From contig NZ_FWFL01000014.1 in the NCBI RefSeq assembly GCF_900172295.1, positions 1-55,053 of the forward strand: a DNA stretch of 55,053 nt, in the 5' to 3' direction. Made by a program: the position numbers and the translations under genes. The stretch is from Roseovarius litorisediminis (GTDB taxonomy: Bacteria > Pseudomonadota > Alphaproteobacteria > Rhodobacterales > Rhodobacteraceae). The notes below the pieces were generated by a model. That model did no database searches, had not been told where the DNA came from, and worked only from the letters and a program-made list of their open reading frames with translations. Positions 1 to 8,199 of the stretch are shown one piece after another. How positions within the stretch are numbered: the first letter of the stretch is position 1; every line of letters starts with the position of its first letter.

Positions 1-138
1 GAGAACTCATAAAACAGCGCCGCCTGTGCTTCCTGCCTCGGTCCCAACATCGCAAAATCCCCCGATCAAGATGGGAATTGAATCAGTGATGCACGCCTCG
101 ATCAAGGAAGAGTTTTTCAACAAAATAAGCCCATATTG

Positions 139-1809
139 TCAGAGATTGAGTTTAGACCCTCTCATGCACCTCAGGAACTCTTCTGTGGTTCGGTCAAGGT
201 CAATGCGCCCTCCCGCAACCATCATTAATTGCCCCCCGGACTTCGTGTCTCGGGGGCTTTTATTTTCAAGCGCCATGATGGCCGCTAATTCCCCCACAAG
301 CTCAATGGACAAAGCGCCTTCGCCGGGTATGAGCCGCACTTCCGTCAGCAACCCCCGGATCAATTCAGCGGCTTGAGTGCGCGTACCCTCGGTGTTCAGC
401 GCTTCGGACAGTTCCGCAACTTTCTCACGGTAGATGCCACTCAGGCTGGGGTGCAGGCGGATTGGTTCTTCCTGCTGTTTCTCAAGTTCGGTCTTGGGCT
501 CCGCTTTGCGCGATTCGAGCGCGCCCATCTTGTCGTTCATGCTCGGATGGTACATGCCGTTACAGACAGCCTCGACCATGTCGTCGAGCTGCTTCTGGAC
601 CTTGGCCAATTCGCGCTTCTTCGTTGCCTGGGCCTTCACTTCAGCCGCTCGTATCTCGTTATAGGCGCGTTGGTACTCGGCCACGAACTCTGCGATCAGT
701 TCAGGCGACAGGAGCCTGTCCTTCAGGCCCTCCAACACCCGCTGTTCGAGGTCCTCCCGCTCAATAGTCTGGCGGTTGTCGCAGATGCCTTTGTTGCGCG
801 CATTGGCGCAGCCGTATCTGGTTTTGCCGATCAGGACGTAGCCGCCACCACAGCAGGCGCATTTCAGCAGCCCGGAAAACAGGTATTTTGCTCTTCGCGC
901 ATGGTCAAGCCGTCTACCGCCGCCAGTGTTCATAGCGTCGCGGGTCGAAGATTGCCGTTTTTTCACCCGATCCCAGAGGTTCTGCTCGACGATTCGCAAT
1001 TGTGGAATTTCCTCGATGACCCATTCTTCCTTGGGGTTAAGTCGCGCCTGCCGTTTGCCCGTCAGCGGGTCCTTAACAAAGCTCTGGCGGTTCCAGACCA
1101 TCCTGCCCACATACAGCTCATTGTTAAGGATGCCGGTCCCACGCTTCCAATTCCGGTAAATCGTGGATGGCCCCCAAGTCGCGCCACGAGGTCCGCCGAC
1201 ACCCTCGGAGTTAAGCTCCCCTGCAATTTTTCGAGGGCTCTTTCCATTTGCATATTCCGCGAAGATACGACGTACGATTTCCGCTTCTTCTTCAAGGATC
1301 GCGCGGTCGCCCTTGGTGAAGGTGCCATCAGGTAACAGTTGCCGTTCTATTTTGTATCCGAAGGACAAGCCACCAGCGGCCTTGCCCTGCTTCACGCGCC
1401 CCTCAAGGCCTCTATGCGTCTTCAGCGCAAGGTCTTTAAGAAACAACGCTGACATCGTGCCCTTCAGGCCAATATGCAGTTCCGTGATCTCGCCCTCGGC
1501 CACGGTGAAGATCGGGATACCAGAGAACGTCATCTGCTTATGGAAGTGGGCGATATGCTCCTGGTCTCGGCTGAGCCGGTCGAGGCCTTCAGCGACCACA
1601 ACGTCGAACTTGCGATATCGTGCCTCCTCTAGGAGTTTTTGGTATCCGGCGCGCAAATGCGTCGCTCCACTTTGACCGTAATCGGAATAGATCGGCCCGA
1701 CTTCCCAACCCCGCCCCTCGATGAGTTTGTTACAAATCCTGACTTGGTCTTCGATCGATGCCTCTGACTGCATCTCGGTTGAATAACGTGCGTAAATGGC
1801 GGCTTTCAT
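139..1809 (-). CDS. Large serine recombinase (resolvase/invertase family)
   Basis: Site-specific recombinase that would cut and rejoin DNA through a phosphoserine link. The N-terminal resolvase domain has the catalytic serine at residue 10 (YARYS) and the DRLSRD motif at 77-82. The recombinase domain follows, with GLSFGY near 147-152. A zinc-ribbon-like segment has cysteines at 317, 319, 320, 334 and 343, and the C-terminal part is charged and coiled-coil-like. At 556 aa it has the length of a complete large serine recombinase, the type used by phages and integrative elements. Its start codon overlaps the stop of the upstream tyrosine-recombinase fragment (ATGA), so the two were probably co-transcribed. 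Family is clear; the element it mobilises and its attachment sites are not visible here. Confidence 0.93.
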   Translation of the reverse strand: MKAAIYARYSTEMQSEASIEDQVRICNKLIEGRGWEVGPIYSDYGQSGATHLRAGYQKLLEEARYRKFDVVVAEGLDRLSRDQEHIAHFHKQMTFSGIPIFTVAEGEITELHIGLKGTMSALFLKDLALKTHRGLEGRVKQGKAAGGLSFGYKIERQLLPDGTFTKGDRAILEEEAEIVRRIFAEYANGKSPRKIAGELNSEGVGGPRGATWGPSTIYRNWKRGTGILNNELYVGRMVWNRQSFVKDPLTGKRQARLNPKEEWVIEEIPQLRIVEQNLWDRVKKRQSSTRDAMNTGGGRRLDHARRAKYLFSGLLKCACCGGGYVLIGKTRYGCANARNKGICDNRQTIEREDLEQRVLEGLKDRLLSPELIAEFVAEYQRAYNEIRAAEVKAQATKKRELAKVQKQLDDMVEAVCNGMYHPSMNDKMGALESRKAEPKTELEKQQEEPIRLHPSLSGIYREKVAELSEALNTEGTRTQAAELIRGLLTEVRLIPGEGALSIELVGELAAIMALENKSPRDTKSGGQLMMVAGGRIDLDRTTEEFLRCMRGSKLNL

Positions 1810-2297
1810 GACCGTGGCCTCCCGGAAAATTTGTTCTGATCGGCCCTGCCTACTATAGGCAGCCTGTCCTGGATGTCCTCAACAATCGATTGAAACTGAC
1901 TGCAACTGGAGACACCCTGCGCGCGATTATAGTGGCGTTCGGACATCTCCAATGTGACGTGACCAAGGATATCCTTGATGATGTTAACATGCTCCGGATC
2001 AGTTTCGGCGATGGAGGTAGCCGCGATATGGCGGAACGCCTGAGTTCGGAGGGGTACACCGAGGAAGCGCCTTGTTACTTTGGGAAGTTCGCGAGAAAAT
2101 CCGTCAGGCGTGATGGCATTTCCATATTGGTTGAGCCACAGCGCATTGGCCTCGCTGTCCTGTGCAAGCGTGGGGCGGAACCGATCCAGATAGTCGCGCA
2201 TAGGCCCGACCAGCTTCTTGGGTAAAAGAAATACTCGCGCCCGCCTGTCTTTCATGTCCTCGGCGGCGAATTGCAGCCGAAACAGTTGATCCTCCTG
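1806..2297 (-). pseudogene. Tyrosine recombinase (phage-type integrase), C-terminal catalytic fragment
   Basis: C-terminal half of a tyrosine site-specific recombinase. The first in-frame ATG is at 2255 and gives 149 aa, but the frame stays open upstream to about 2297, where sequence resembling the end of an IS begins, so the N-terminal part appears lost. Visible catalytic residues (numbered from the ATG at 2255) are R75 in FRHIAAT, H99 in ILGHV and the nucleophile Y109 in RHYNRA. The usual HxLR motif reads QAFR, so its first histidine is glutamine. The N-terminal catalytic arginine is missing. The stop overlaps the start of the serine recombinase by ATGA. I treat it as truncated; a working protein from ATG 2255 cannot be excluded but would lack one active-site arginine. 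Confidence 0.8.
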
Positions 2298-2298
2298 G

Positions 2299-2650
2299 AC
2301 TGTCTGACGTCAGCGCTTATGGGTCCAAATAGGGTGATTTGATAAGGGAGTGTTCTTGGCTCATCGTAACCACTGAGGAGTGGACGATGAGAAAGACAAC
2401 TGGAACCCGCAAAAGCCCTGGCGAGAAGATCGTCAAAGATATCAAACGTGCGACGCGCAAACAGTATTCCTCTGAAGAGAAGATCAGGATCGTTTTGGAC
2501 GGCCTGCGTGGCGAAGACAGCATTGCAGAACTGTGCCGCCGAGAAGGCATATCGCAGGGTATCTATTACAAATGGTCTAAGGACTTCATGGAAGCTGGCA
2601 AGCGACGTCGTTTCCGAGGCAATGCCAAACCCGAACCCGAGACTTAAAGC
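2299..2650 (+). mobile_element. Remnant of an IS3-type insertion sequence
   Basis: The left boundary is inferred from TGTCTGACGTCAG at about 2299, which lies where the tyrosine-integrase reading frame stops being recognisable. The element keeps the start of an orfA-type transposase gene (2387) with a good GAGGAG ribosome site, but homology seems to end near 2610. No orfB (DDE transposase) and no matching right end are visible downstream. This looks like an IS that inserted in an integrase gene and was then deleted from its right side. The right end is approximate. Confidence 0.6.
2387..2647 (+). pseudogene. Truncated IS3-family transposase OrfA (helix-turn-helix)
   Basis: 86-residue remnant of an OrfA/InsE-type protein. 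Residues about 20-68 carry the typical IS3 HTH: a YSSEEKIRIVLDGL segment, ELCRREGIS, then YYKWSKDFMEAGK. After GKRR the sequence no longer resembles the family; the expected charged coiled coil leading to the OrfA/OrfB frameshift site is absent and the frame ends after about 15 unrelated residues. The start at 2387 follows GAGGAG by 6 bases. It is probably non-functional because no OrfB follows. Confidence 0.75.
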
Positions 2651-3150
2651 ATTCACAAACTGGTTGGGGCAACAGGCACGTGGTTAATTCGTTGCCAACA
2701 GAACTAACCATGCGATGGTTATACGGAGCTATATTTTCTGAAAGCCAAAGCCGCAATTGGCGCGCCAGCCGCGAGGGCTAACTTGTCCGCAACTCGGTCA
2801 TCGGCTTCAATAAACTTGCTGCGCTGTGGATGAACAGCCGCTTTTCGTTCTGCGGCGCAGCTGACGATTTTAGGCGACCGCATTTCTGCACTTGCGAGCG
2901 TCAGCGCAGGAGCACTTCCGCTTTGGGCTCGGAGCTGACCGTCATCACCCAAGTCCGTCTCACCCCTGGGCTGCGCCGGCATAGCCAAAGCTGTCCACAA
3001 ACAATCGTTTTGGCATTGTCTGCTCACGGTCGAAACCTATTGAAAATTCTTGTGCCACAAACCCTTGCCAAAACTCTGACTGGTTTTGTCACGAATTCGG
3101 CCGCTTCCGCAGCGTGGGCATGCGTTGCGCTGCTTTCTGCGCGTAAGGCG
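2651..3150. other. About 500 bp without a convincing gene
   Basis: Gap between the IS remnant and the L,D-transpeptidase gene. Open frames exist on both strands (2719-3027 minus, 2830-3156 plus), but neither has a ribosome site, a recognisable domain or composition like the neighbours. A perfect palindrome TAACCAT-GCG-ATGGTTA sits at 2705-2721. From memory, similar-looking ORF text occurs as annotated hypotheticals in other roseobacters, which would fit a dispersed non-coding repeat; I cannot verify this here. Confidence 0.4.
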
Positions 3151-3152
3151 TG

Positions 3153-3650
3153 TTAGCCCCGAACAATCAGGCGGCTGGCGGGGGTGACGGCGCGGGCGAT
3201 TCGCAACAGGTGGTCGCGGCGGAAGGCAATGCAGCCTTCGGTCGGGTATCCCGGACGCCGCCATTGGTGGATGAAGATGCACGAGCCCTGCCCCGGCTGC
3301 GCATCAGGCCAGTTCCAGTCGGTGACCAGCACCAGATCATAAAGCGGATCGGCGCGGCGGAGCACCTCGTGGCTGGGGGCATAGGGCGCACGGACCATCT
3401 GGTTGTAGTCCCAATCGTCCGGGGCATCCGACCACAGATCGCCGGGGCGGATCAGTTCAGCCCAGGACGCAGGGCGCGCCATGCGGTCGGGGCGGTAGAG
3501 CATACCGACAATCTGGAGGATGCCCACGGGCGTCGCGCCATCGCCCTCGCGTTTATCCGCACGGATACCCCCCCGCCCGATGCTGCAGGGAAAACGCTGC
3601 CCCTGAAACCGCAGGCCGGTGGGGGTGAGGACAAGATCGTTGGGTGTCAT
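3153..3650 (-). CDS. L,D-transpeptidase (YkuD) family protein
   Basis: 165-residue protein with the YkuD catalytic signature: SHE at 93-95, then H128 and the nucleophilic cysteine C140 in the order H-x11-C (IFIHQW...TEGCIAF). Family members cross-link peptidoglycan with 3-3 bonds or attach proteins to it. This is the short, single-domain version with no LysM domain. No signal peptide is evident, so export or the exact role is unclear. It lies just downstream of citF on the same strand (40 bp gap), without an obvious functional link. Confidence 0.85.
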   Translation of the reverse strand: MTPNDLVLTPTGLRFQGQRFPCSIGRGGIRADKREGDGATPVGILQIVGMLYRPDRMARPASWAELIRPGDLWSDAPDDWDYNQMVRAPYAPSHEVLRRADPLYDLVLVTDWNWPDAQPGQGSCIFIHQWRRPGYPTEGCIAFRRDHLLRIARAVTPASRLIVRG

Positions 3651-3690
3651 ATCTGTATTTCTGCCGGAAAAGCGGCCCCTTGGGAAGGGA

Positions 3691-5073
3691 TCAGGCGCAG
3701 ATATGATCGATCACGGTGCCGTCCGGCGCCTCGCAATGCGCTATGATACGACCGGTGGTGCGGGGGGGCGGGGCCTTGCTGGCGTGTGCTTTGGCCAGTC
3801 GGCGCAGGTCATTGATGTCTTTGACCGGCAGGCCGGCGGCGCGTGCCGCCTGTGCCAGATCGGGGCGCGAGGGGTGGATGGCGATCCCGGCCTCGGTCAC
3901 CAAAGCCCCGATCGTGGCACCGGGCGTCGTGAGGCAGGTAAGGGTTTTGACCAGCTTGGCAAAGCCGCCCGCGACCAGCGGCGTGGTGACGATGGGCAGG
4001 GTGGCTCCGGCGCCGGTATCGGCATGCCCACCCGAGCCGCCGATGATCCGGCCGTCGCTGGCGCAGGTCACGTTGACGTTGAAATCCATGTCAACCTCAG
4101 CCGCGCCAAGGATCATCACATCAAGCTGGTTGGCGATATTGTCGGGGCGCTCTGGGTTGGCATATTGATCGGCGGACATGGCCAGGTGGTCGGCGTCCTG
4201 TGCATAGGATTGTACGGCGGCCAGATCAAAGGCCTGCACATCCCAGAGCCGCTGGAAGAGGCCTGATTGGAACATGTCGACCAGAGCGCCGGTGATCCCG
4301 CCTGCAGCAAAGTCACCTTTGATATTGTCAGCGGCCATCAAGGGCGCAAGCGCGCGAGCCACGGCCAGCGATGTTGCCCCGGCGCCAGTCTGGAATGTGA
4401 AACCGTTTTGCAAAAGACCCGAGGCCGCAATCAGCCGCGCGGTGAGATCGGCGATGATCAGGCCGGTTTCCGAGGGCGCGCGCCCGGTGGTGCCCGAGGC
4501 AATCTGCGCAGCCTCGCCGATACGGGGAACGTGAATGATATTATGCACCTGTTTAGCCGGGATGCAGATGCGCGGCAGGCGGTCGGCGGTGTGGTCGGTG
4601 AGCGCAACGACACGACCCGCATGCGCGGCGTCGACCATGGCATAGCCCAGGGGGCCGCAGGCCTCGGGGCCGGTGGCACCACTGAGGTTGCCGGCGGCGT
4701 CGACCGCAGGGGCGGCGATGAAGGCAGCATCGAGAGGCAAGCGGCCAGAGGCGATGGCACAGGCCCGCCCGCCATGGGTTTGCAGATGAACAGGGTGCGG
4801 CAGAGCGCCCGCCCGCACCGCATCGGCCAAGGGGCCGGTCATGTAAGAGGTGGTGATCCGGGTGATCGTGCCGTTTTGAAGGTAAGGGATCAGGCTGGCG
4901 TGACAGGGAAACAAAGATGAGGGCGCGATATGCAGATCGCGCAGGCCAAGCGTGTCGCAGGCGGCCAGCACCTGCCGCATGACATCATCGCCGTTGCGCA
5001 GGTGGTGGTGAAAGGACAGGGTTGCGCCGTTTGACAGGTTGAGCCGGGCAATGCTGTCGGCAAGGGCGTTCAT
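3691..5073 (-). CDS. citF: Citrate lyase alpha chain (CitF)-like CoA transferase
   Basis: 460-residue protein resembling the alpha subunit of citrate lyase, which moves the acyl-carrier thioester from acetate to citrate. Supporting segments are a GGRACAIASG-type turn near 100, glycine-rich GGSGGHADTGAG near 345-355, and the CoA-transferase-like block TPGATIGALVTEAG near 390. It is shorter than typical CitF (about 500 aa) mainly at the N-terminus, which begins directly with ADSIARLNLSNGATLSFHHH. No citD, citE or citrate-lyase ligase gene is next to it; the neighbours are an L,D-transpeptidase gene and ilvE. It may work with subunits encoded elsewhere or act as a separate CoA transferase. Confidence 0.82.
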   Translation of the reverse strand: MNALADSIARLNLSNGATLSFHHHLRNGDDVMRQVLAACDTLGLRDLHIAPSSLFPCHASLIPYLQNGTITRITTSYMTGPLADAVRAGALPHPVHLQTHGGRACAIASGRLPLDAAFIAAPAVDAAGNLSGATGPEACGPLGYAMVDAAHAGRVVALTDHTADRLPRICIPAKQVHNIIHVPRIGEAAQIASGTTGRAPSETGLIIADLTARLIAASGLLQNGFTFQTGAGATSLAVARALAPLMAADNIKGDFAAGGITGALVDMFQSGLFQRLWDVQAFDLAAVQSYAQDADHLAMSADQYANPERPDNIANQLDVMILGAAEVDMDFNVNVTCASDGRIIGGSGGHADTGAGATLPIVTTPLVAGGFAKLVKTLTCLTTPGATIGALVTEAGIAIHPSRPDLAQAARAAGLPVKDINDLRRLAKAHASKAPPPRTTGRIIAHCEAPDGTVIDHICA

Positions 5074-5105
5074 GTCTTGGCCTTTGGGGCGTGGCAGGCC
5101 GAAGT

Positions 5106-5267
5106 CTAAACCACCATGCCATCCGCATCAAAGATCAGTGTTTCGGCGGCAAGGACGCCGCGGTGATTGGTATAGGTGATGTGATCGGAGTAGTGCGACA
5201 GGATGCGTGTCAGATCGTGGAAATTCCACGCATCCTGCCAGTCTTGGGCGAAAGCGCCGTAATCCAT
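5106..5267 (-). pseudogene. Small ORF, probable internally deleted NTF2-like (SnoaL-type) remnant
   Basis: A 53-codon frame starting at ATG 5267, 6 bp after the ilvE stop. Its first 30 residues (FAQDWQDAWNFHDLTRIL then SHYSDHI) look like the opening helix of NTF2/SnoaL-fold proteins, and its end (AETLIFDADGMVV) looks like the last strand of the same fold. The roughly 60-70 residues expected between them are missing. I infer an in-frame internal deletion, leaving a short protein that could not fold normally. It could still be expressed with ilvE. Family assignment is by pattern only. Confidence 0.5.
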
Positions 5268-5273
5268 TTCGGA

Positions 5274-6140
5274 TCAGGAACGGACCAGTTTTTCGTAAGC
5301 GTCCGACATTTCGCGGGTCAGGGCGCCGACCTCAAAGTGGTAGTCACCGATCTGGCCCACTGGCGTTACCTCGGCGGCGGAGCCGGTCAGCCAGCATTGC
5401 TCAAAACCTTCGAGTTCTTCGGGCATGATATGGCGCTCATGCACCTTGATCTGGCGGTCTTTCAGCATGCCGATCACCGATTGGCGGGTCAGCCCGTTGA
5501 GGATGGCATCGGGCAGCGGTGTGTGCACCTCGCCATCCTTGACGAAGAAGATGTTGGCGCCCGTCGCCTCGGCCACATAGCCGCGATAATCAAGGAACAT
5601 TGCGTCTGAACATCCCTTGGCCTCGGCCGCGTGTTTGGACATGGTGCAGATCATGTAAAGACCAGCCGCCTTGGCCGCGACGGGGATGGTTTCGGGGCTG
5701 GGTCGTTTCCATTTGGCAATATCCAGCTTGGCGCCTTTCATCTTGGCGTCGCCATAGTAATTGCCCCATTCCCAGGCGGTCACTGCCATGCGGATCGGGT
5801 TGCGCGAGGCCGCGACCCCCATATCTTCGCCCGCACCGCGAAACGCCAATACGCGGACGTAAGCGTTGGTCAGACCATTGACGTCAAGCACCTGTTTCTT
5901 GGCAGCTTCGATCTGATCAACGGTGTAGGGGATATCCATATCCATCAGTTCGCCAGATTTCAGCAGGCGCTTTGAATGTTCGCGGCTTTTGAACACTTTG
6001 CCGTCATAGCAACGCTCGCCCTCAAAGACCGAGCTGGCATAGTGCAGCGCATGGGACAGGATATGCACATTTGCGTCGCGCCACTCGACAAGGGTGCCAT
6101 CCATCCAGATCTTGCCGTCGCGGTCATCATAGCCAGCCAT
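5274..6140 (-). CDS. ilvE: Branched-chain amino acid aminotransferase
   Basis: 288-residue fold-type IV PLP enzyme catalysing the last step of valine, leucine and isoleucine synthesis (2-oxo acid plus glutamate). The Schiff-base lysine is K157 in PVAAKAAGLY. Other family blocks are HALHYASSVFEGER at 30-43, the EATGANIFFV segment near 192 and LNGLTRQSVI near 215. Length matches the short alphaproteobacterial IlvE. The start follows a clear AGGAG site (GAGGAGAAGACC before ATG). It is divergent from petP and fits with the leuCDB genes in the same window. Confidence 0.95.
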   Translation of the reverse strand: MAGYDDRDGKIWMDGTLVEWRDANVHILSHALHYASSVFEGERCYDGKVFKSREHSKRLLKSGELMDMDIPYTVDQIEAAKKQVLDVNGLTNAYVRVLAFRGAGEDMGVAASRNPIRMAVTAWEWGNYYGDAKMKGAKLDIAKWKRPSPETIPVAAKAAGLYMICTMSKHAAEAKGCSDAMFLDYRGYVAEATGANIFFVKDGEVHTPLPDAILNGLTRQSVIGMLKDRQIKVHERHIMPEELEGFEQCWLTGSAAEVTPVGQIGDYHFEVGALTREMSDAYEKLVRS

Positions 6141-6307
6141 TGGTCTTCTCCTCTTAGGCTATCTTTTCATTTATTGCGCACGTTACGTCCGGTTCGGACA
6201 TAATATTGCGCGGAAACTGCGATTCGGTACCAGTTTGACCTTGGAATGTCAACAAAGCTGACGTATTGTAACAACCATAACCAGTGGTTTGTGATCGGAG
6301 GACGGCA
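6141..6307. promoter_or_regulatory. Divergent ilvE / petP promoter region
   Basis: The 167 bp gap separates two divergent genes. Towards petP, TTGGAA (6241-6246) and TATTGT (6264-6269) are 17 bp apart and could be -35/-10 elements. On the minus strand a consensus TTGACA (6248-6253 read backwards) could serve ilvE, though its -10 (TACCGA, 6225-6230) is poor. Short inverted repeats (TCCG-GTT-CGGA near 6208, GTCA/TGAC near 6248) could bind a MarR-type protein such as PetP. All are read by eye. Confidence 0.35.
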
Positions 6308-6805
6308 ATGCCAGAGGTACAGGGTGGGGAAAACCTGCTGTTTCTGACCGACGAGCAGCTCAGACAGGGCATCGAGGCAATGTTTTTTGCCTATCGCGGA
6401 TTTACCGCGGATCCTGACCGAATTCTGGCGACAATGGCCTATGGCCGCGCGCATCACCGGGCGATCCACTTCATTTCACGCAGCCCCGGCACCACGGTGA
6501 ACAACCTGCTGAATATTCTGGGCGTGACCAAACAATCGCTGAACCGGGTGTTGCGCACACTGGTTGAGGATGGTCTGGTCGAAAGCCGCGTCGGTACTGC
6601 GGACAAACGCGAGCGGCATCTGAAACTGACCGAGGAAGGCGAAGCGCTGGAAAGAAAGCTGAGCGATGCACAACGCGCCCGGATGCGCGCGGCCTACCGC
6701 GCTGCCGGGCCCGAAGCGGTATCGGGATTTCGCCAGGTTCTGGAAGCAATGATGGACCCCGAGATGCGGCGGCGCTACTACACAATCAGGGAGAGTGAAG
6801 TATGA
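6308..6805 (+). CDS. petP: MarR-family transcriptional regulator, PetP-like
   Basis: 165-residue winged-helix regulator. The recognition region NNLLNILGVTKQSLNRVL and the wing DKRERHLKLTEEG are classic MarR. The start at 6308 is preceded by GGAGG at 6297-6301; a GTG at 6284 lacks this. It overlaps the response regulator by 4 bp (ATGA). In Rhodobacter capsulatus, a MarR-type PetP and an OmpR-type PetR form such an operon and are needed for cytochrome bc1 expression; the same gene order and overlap here support the names. The matching petABC operon lies about 45 kb to the right. Confidence 0.85.
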   Translation: MPEVQGGENLLFLTDEQLRQGIEAMFFAYRGFTADPDRILATMAYGRAHHRAIHFISRSPGTTVNNLLNILGVTKQSLNRVLRTLVEDGLVESRVGTADKRERHLKLTEEGEALERKLSDAQRARMRAAYRAAGPEAVSGFRQVLEAMMDPEMRRRYYTIRESEV

Positions 6806-7503
6806 GCGACCCAGCCCCACATCTGCTGATTGTCGATGATGACGAACGTATCCGCGGCCTGCTGCGCAAATTCCTGGCCCGCCACGGGTTTCTGGTATCG
6901 GTGGCGCGCGATGCCAGACATGCCCGCAGCCTGCTGGCCGGGCTGGAATTTGACATGATCATCATGGACGTGATGATGCCGGGCGAATCCGGTGTTGATC
7001 TGACCCGGTCCTTGCGCGAGCATCTGAACACCCCCGTTTTGCTGTTGACGGCAAAAGGTGAAACCGGCGACCGGATCGAAGGGCTGGAAGCGGGGGCGGA
7101 CGATTATTTGCCCAAACCCTTTGAGCCCAAGGAACTGCTGTTGCGCATCAATGCCATTCTGCGCCGCATGCCCGAACCCAAACCCGAAAACACGGCACCA
7201 AAAGTTCTGCAGATGGGCCCGGTTCGGTATGATATCGAACGGGCAGAGCTGATGAAGGGCGACGAAATGATCCGCCTGACCGCGACCGAAACCCAGTTGA
7301 TGCGCATTTTTGCGGAAAACCTGCGCGAACCGGTTGTCCGCTCTAAGCTGGTCGAGGATCTGGGCCGCGACCGGGGGCAGGCCCAGGAGCGCGCGGTAGA
7401 TGTCCAGATTACCCGCCTGCGACGCAAGATCGAGACTGATCCAAAGCAGCCCCGCTATCTTCAGACCGTGCGCGGCGAGGGCTATATGCTGGTGCCGGAT
7501 TAA
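6802..7503 (+). CDS. petR: OmpR-family response regulator, PetR-like
   Basis: 233 residues. The receiver domain has the acidic pocket D12-D14, phospho-acceptor D56 (IIMDVMMPG), T93 and K105 (DDYLPKPF). The C-terminal winged helix spans about 135-230 (TATETQLMRIF, RAVDVQITRLRRKIE, LQTVRGEGYML). No histidine kinase gene is adjacent; the partner is the MarR protein PetP, with which it shares a 4-bp overlap. By homology to R. capsulatus PetR it should activate cytochrome bc1 genes, possibly without a dedicated kinase. Family assignment is firm; the Pet name rests on operon context. Confidence 0.87.
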   Translation: MSDPAPHLLIVDDDERIRGLLRKFLARHGFLVSVARDARHARSLLAGLEFDMIIMDVMMPGESGVDLTRSLREHLNTPVLLLTAKGETGDRIEGLEAGADDYLPKPFEPKELLLRINAILRRMPEPKPENTAPKVLQMGPVRYDIERAELMKGDEMIRLTATETQLMRIFAENLREPVVRSKLVEDLGRDRGQAQERAVDVQITRLRRKIETDPKQPRYLQTVRGEGYMLVPD

Positions 7504-7678
7504 GCATCACGCATCGCACCCGCGACCCCCAGATCACAATCCAAGCACGTTAAATTGATCGCATGAAACCACTCTTTGGTTGAGTGCGCGCCCCATTGCC
7601 CCGCATGGTGTCGTCAATTCAAACACATGCAAAAATATGCATGGAAAGGTTACTGCACTTATCAAAGGGAGATTAAGA

Positions 7679-8176
7679 ATGGCTATTCGCAAATTCGCTG
7701 CAACCGCGGCACTGGGACTGTCGATGCTGGCCAGCCAGGTGTTCGCAGAAGCGGTAAACGTCAAGGCGGTGATGGTTCCGCAGGAACAGATGAAATTTGA
7801 AATGGGCGACGGCACCAAGCATTTCGTTCTGGCCGTGCACCGGCAGGGCCAGGCCGAGGGCGAAGGCCCGCTGGCAGGCGCCAAGGTAGACGAATTTGGC
7901 TGGCACGACATCGACCCGCCCCGCGCAGGCGATCCGCAGGGCTATCTGAAGTTCGAAACCGCCGCGGGCGATGTGGCTATCGTGAAATTCACCGTACGTG
8001 CCGTTTTCATGAAGGGCGCGGACAAGCCCGCGTTGCATGACAACGGGTTCTGGGAACTGACCAGCGGCACCGGCGCCTTTGCCGGCAAACGCGGTGTTGG
8101 CGCGCTGGAAATTCATCCGGCCGGTGGGCCGAACCGAGAGTTCACCCTGACCGGACTGATCGAGGACGCGCCGTAA
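7679..8176 (+). CDS. Secreted AOC-barrel-like protein, function unknown
   Basis: 165-residue protein with an N-terminal Sec signal (MAIRKFAATAALGLSMLA...VFA, cut near residue 23). The body is beta-rich; the segment GTGAFAGKRGVGALEI near 135-150 resembles the closing strands of allene-oxide-cyclase/dirigent-like barrels (G-T-G-A-Y-x-G-A-x-G). The start is chosen at 7679 because AAAGGGAG lies 8 bases upstream; the frame is also open further upstream to 7580 without a site. It is likely periplasmic. No enzymatic residues can be assigned. It follows petR by 175 bp and seems to be its own unit. Confidence 0.7.
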   Translation: MAIRKFAATAALGLSMLASQVFAEAVNVKAVMVPQEQMKFEMGDGTKHFVLAVHRQGQAEGEGPLAGAKVDEFGWHDIDPPRAGDPQGYLKFETAAGDVAIVKFTVRAVFMKGADKPALHDNGFWELTSGTGAFAGKRGVGALEIHPAGGPNREFTLTGLIEDAP

Positions 8177-8199
8177 ATCGCCCTAAAGGGTAACGGTTT

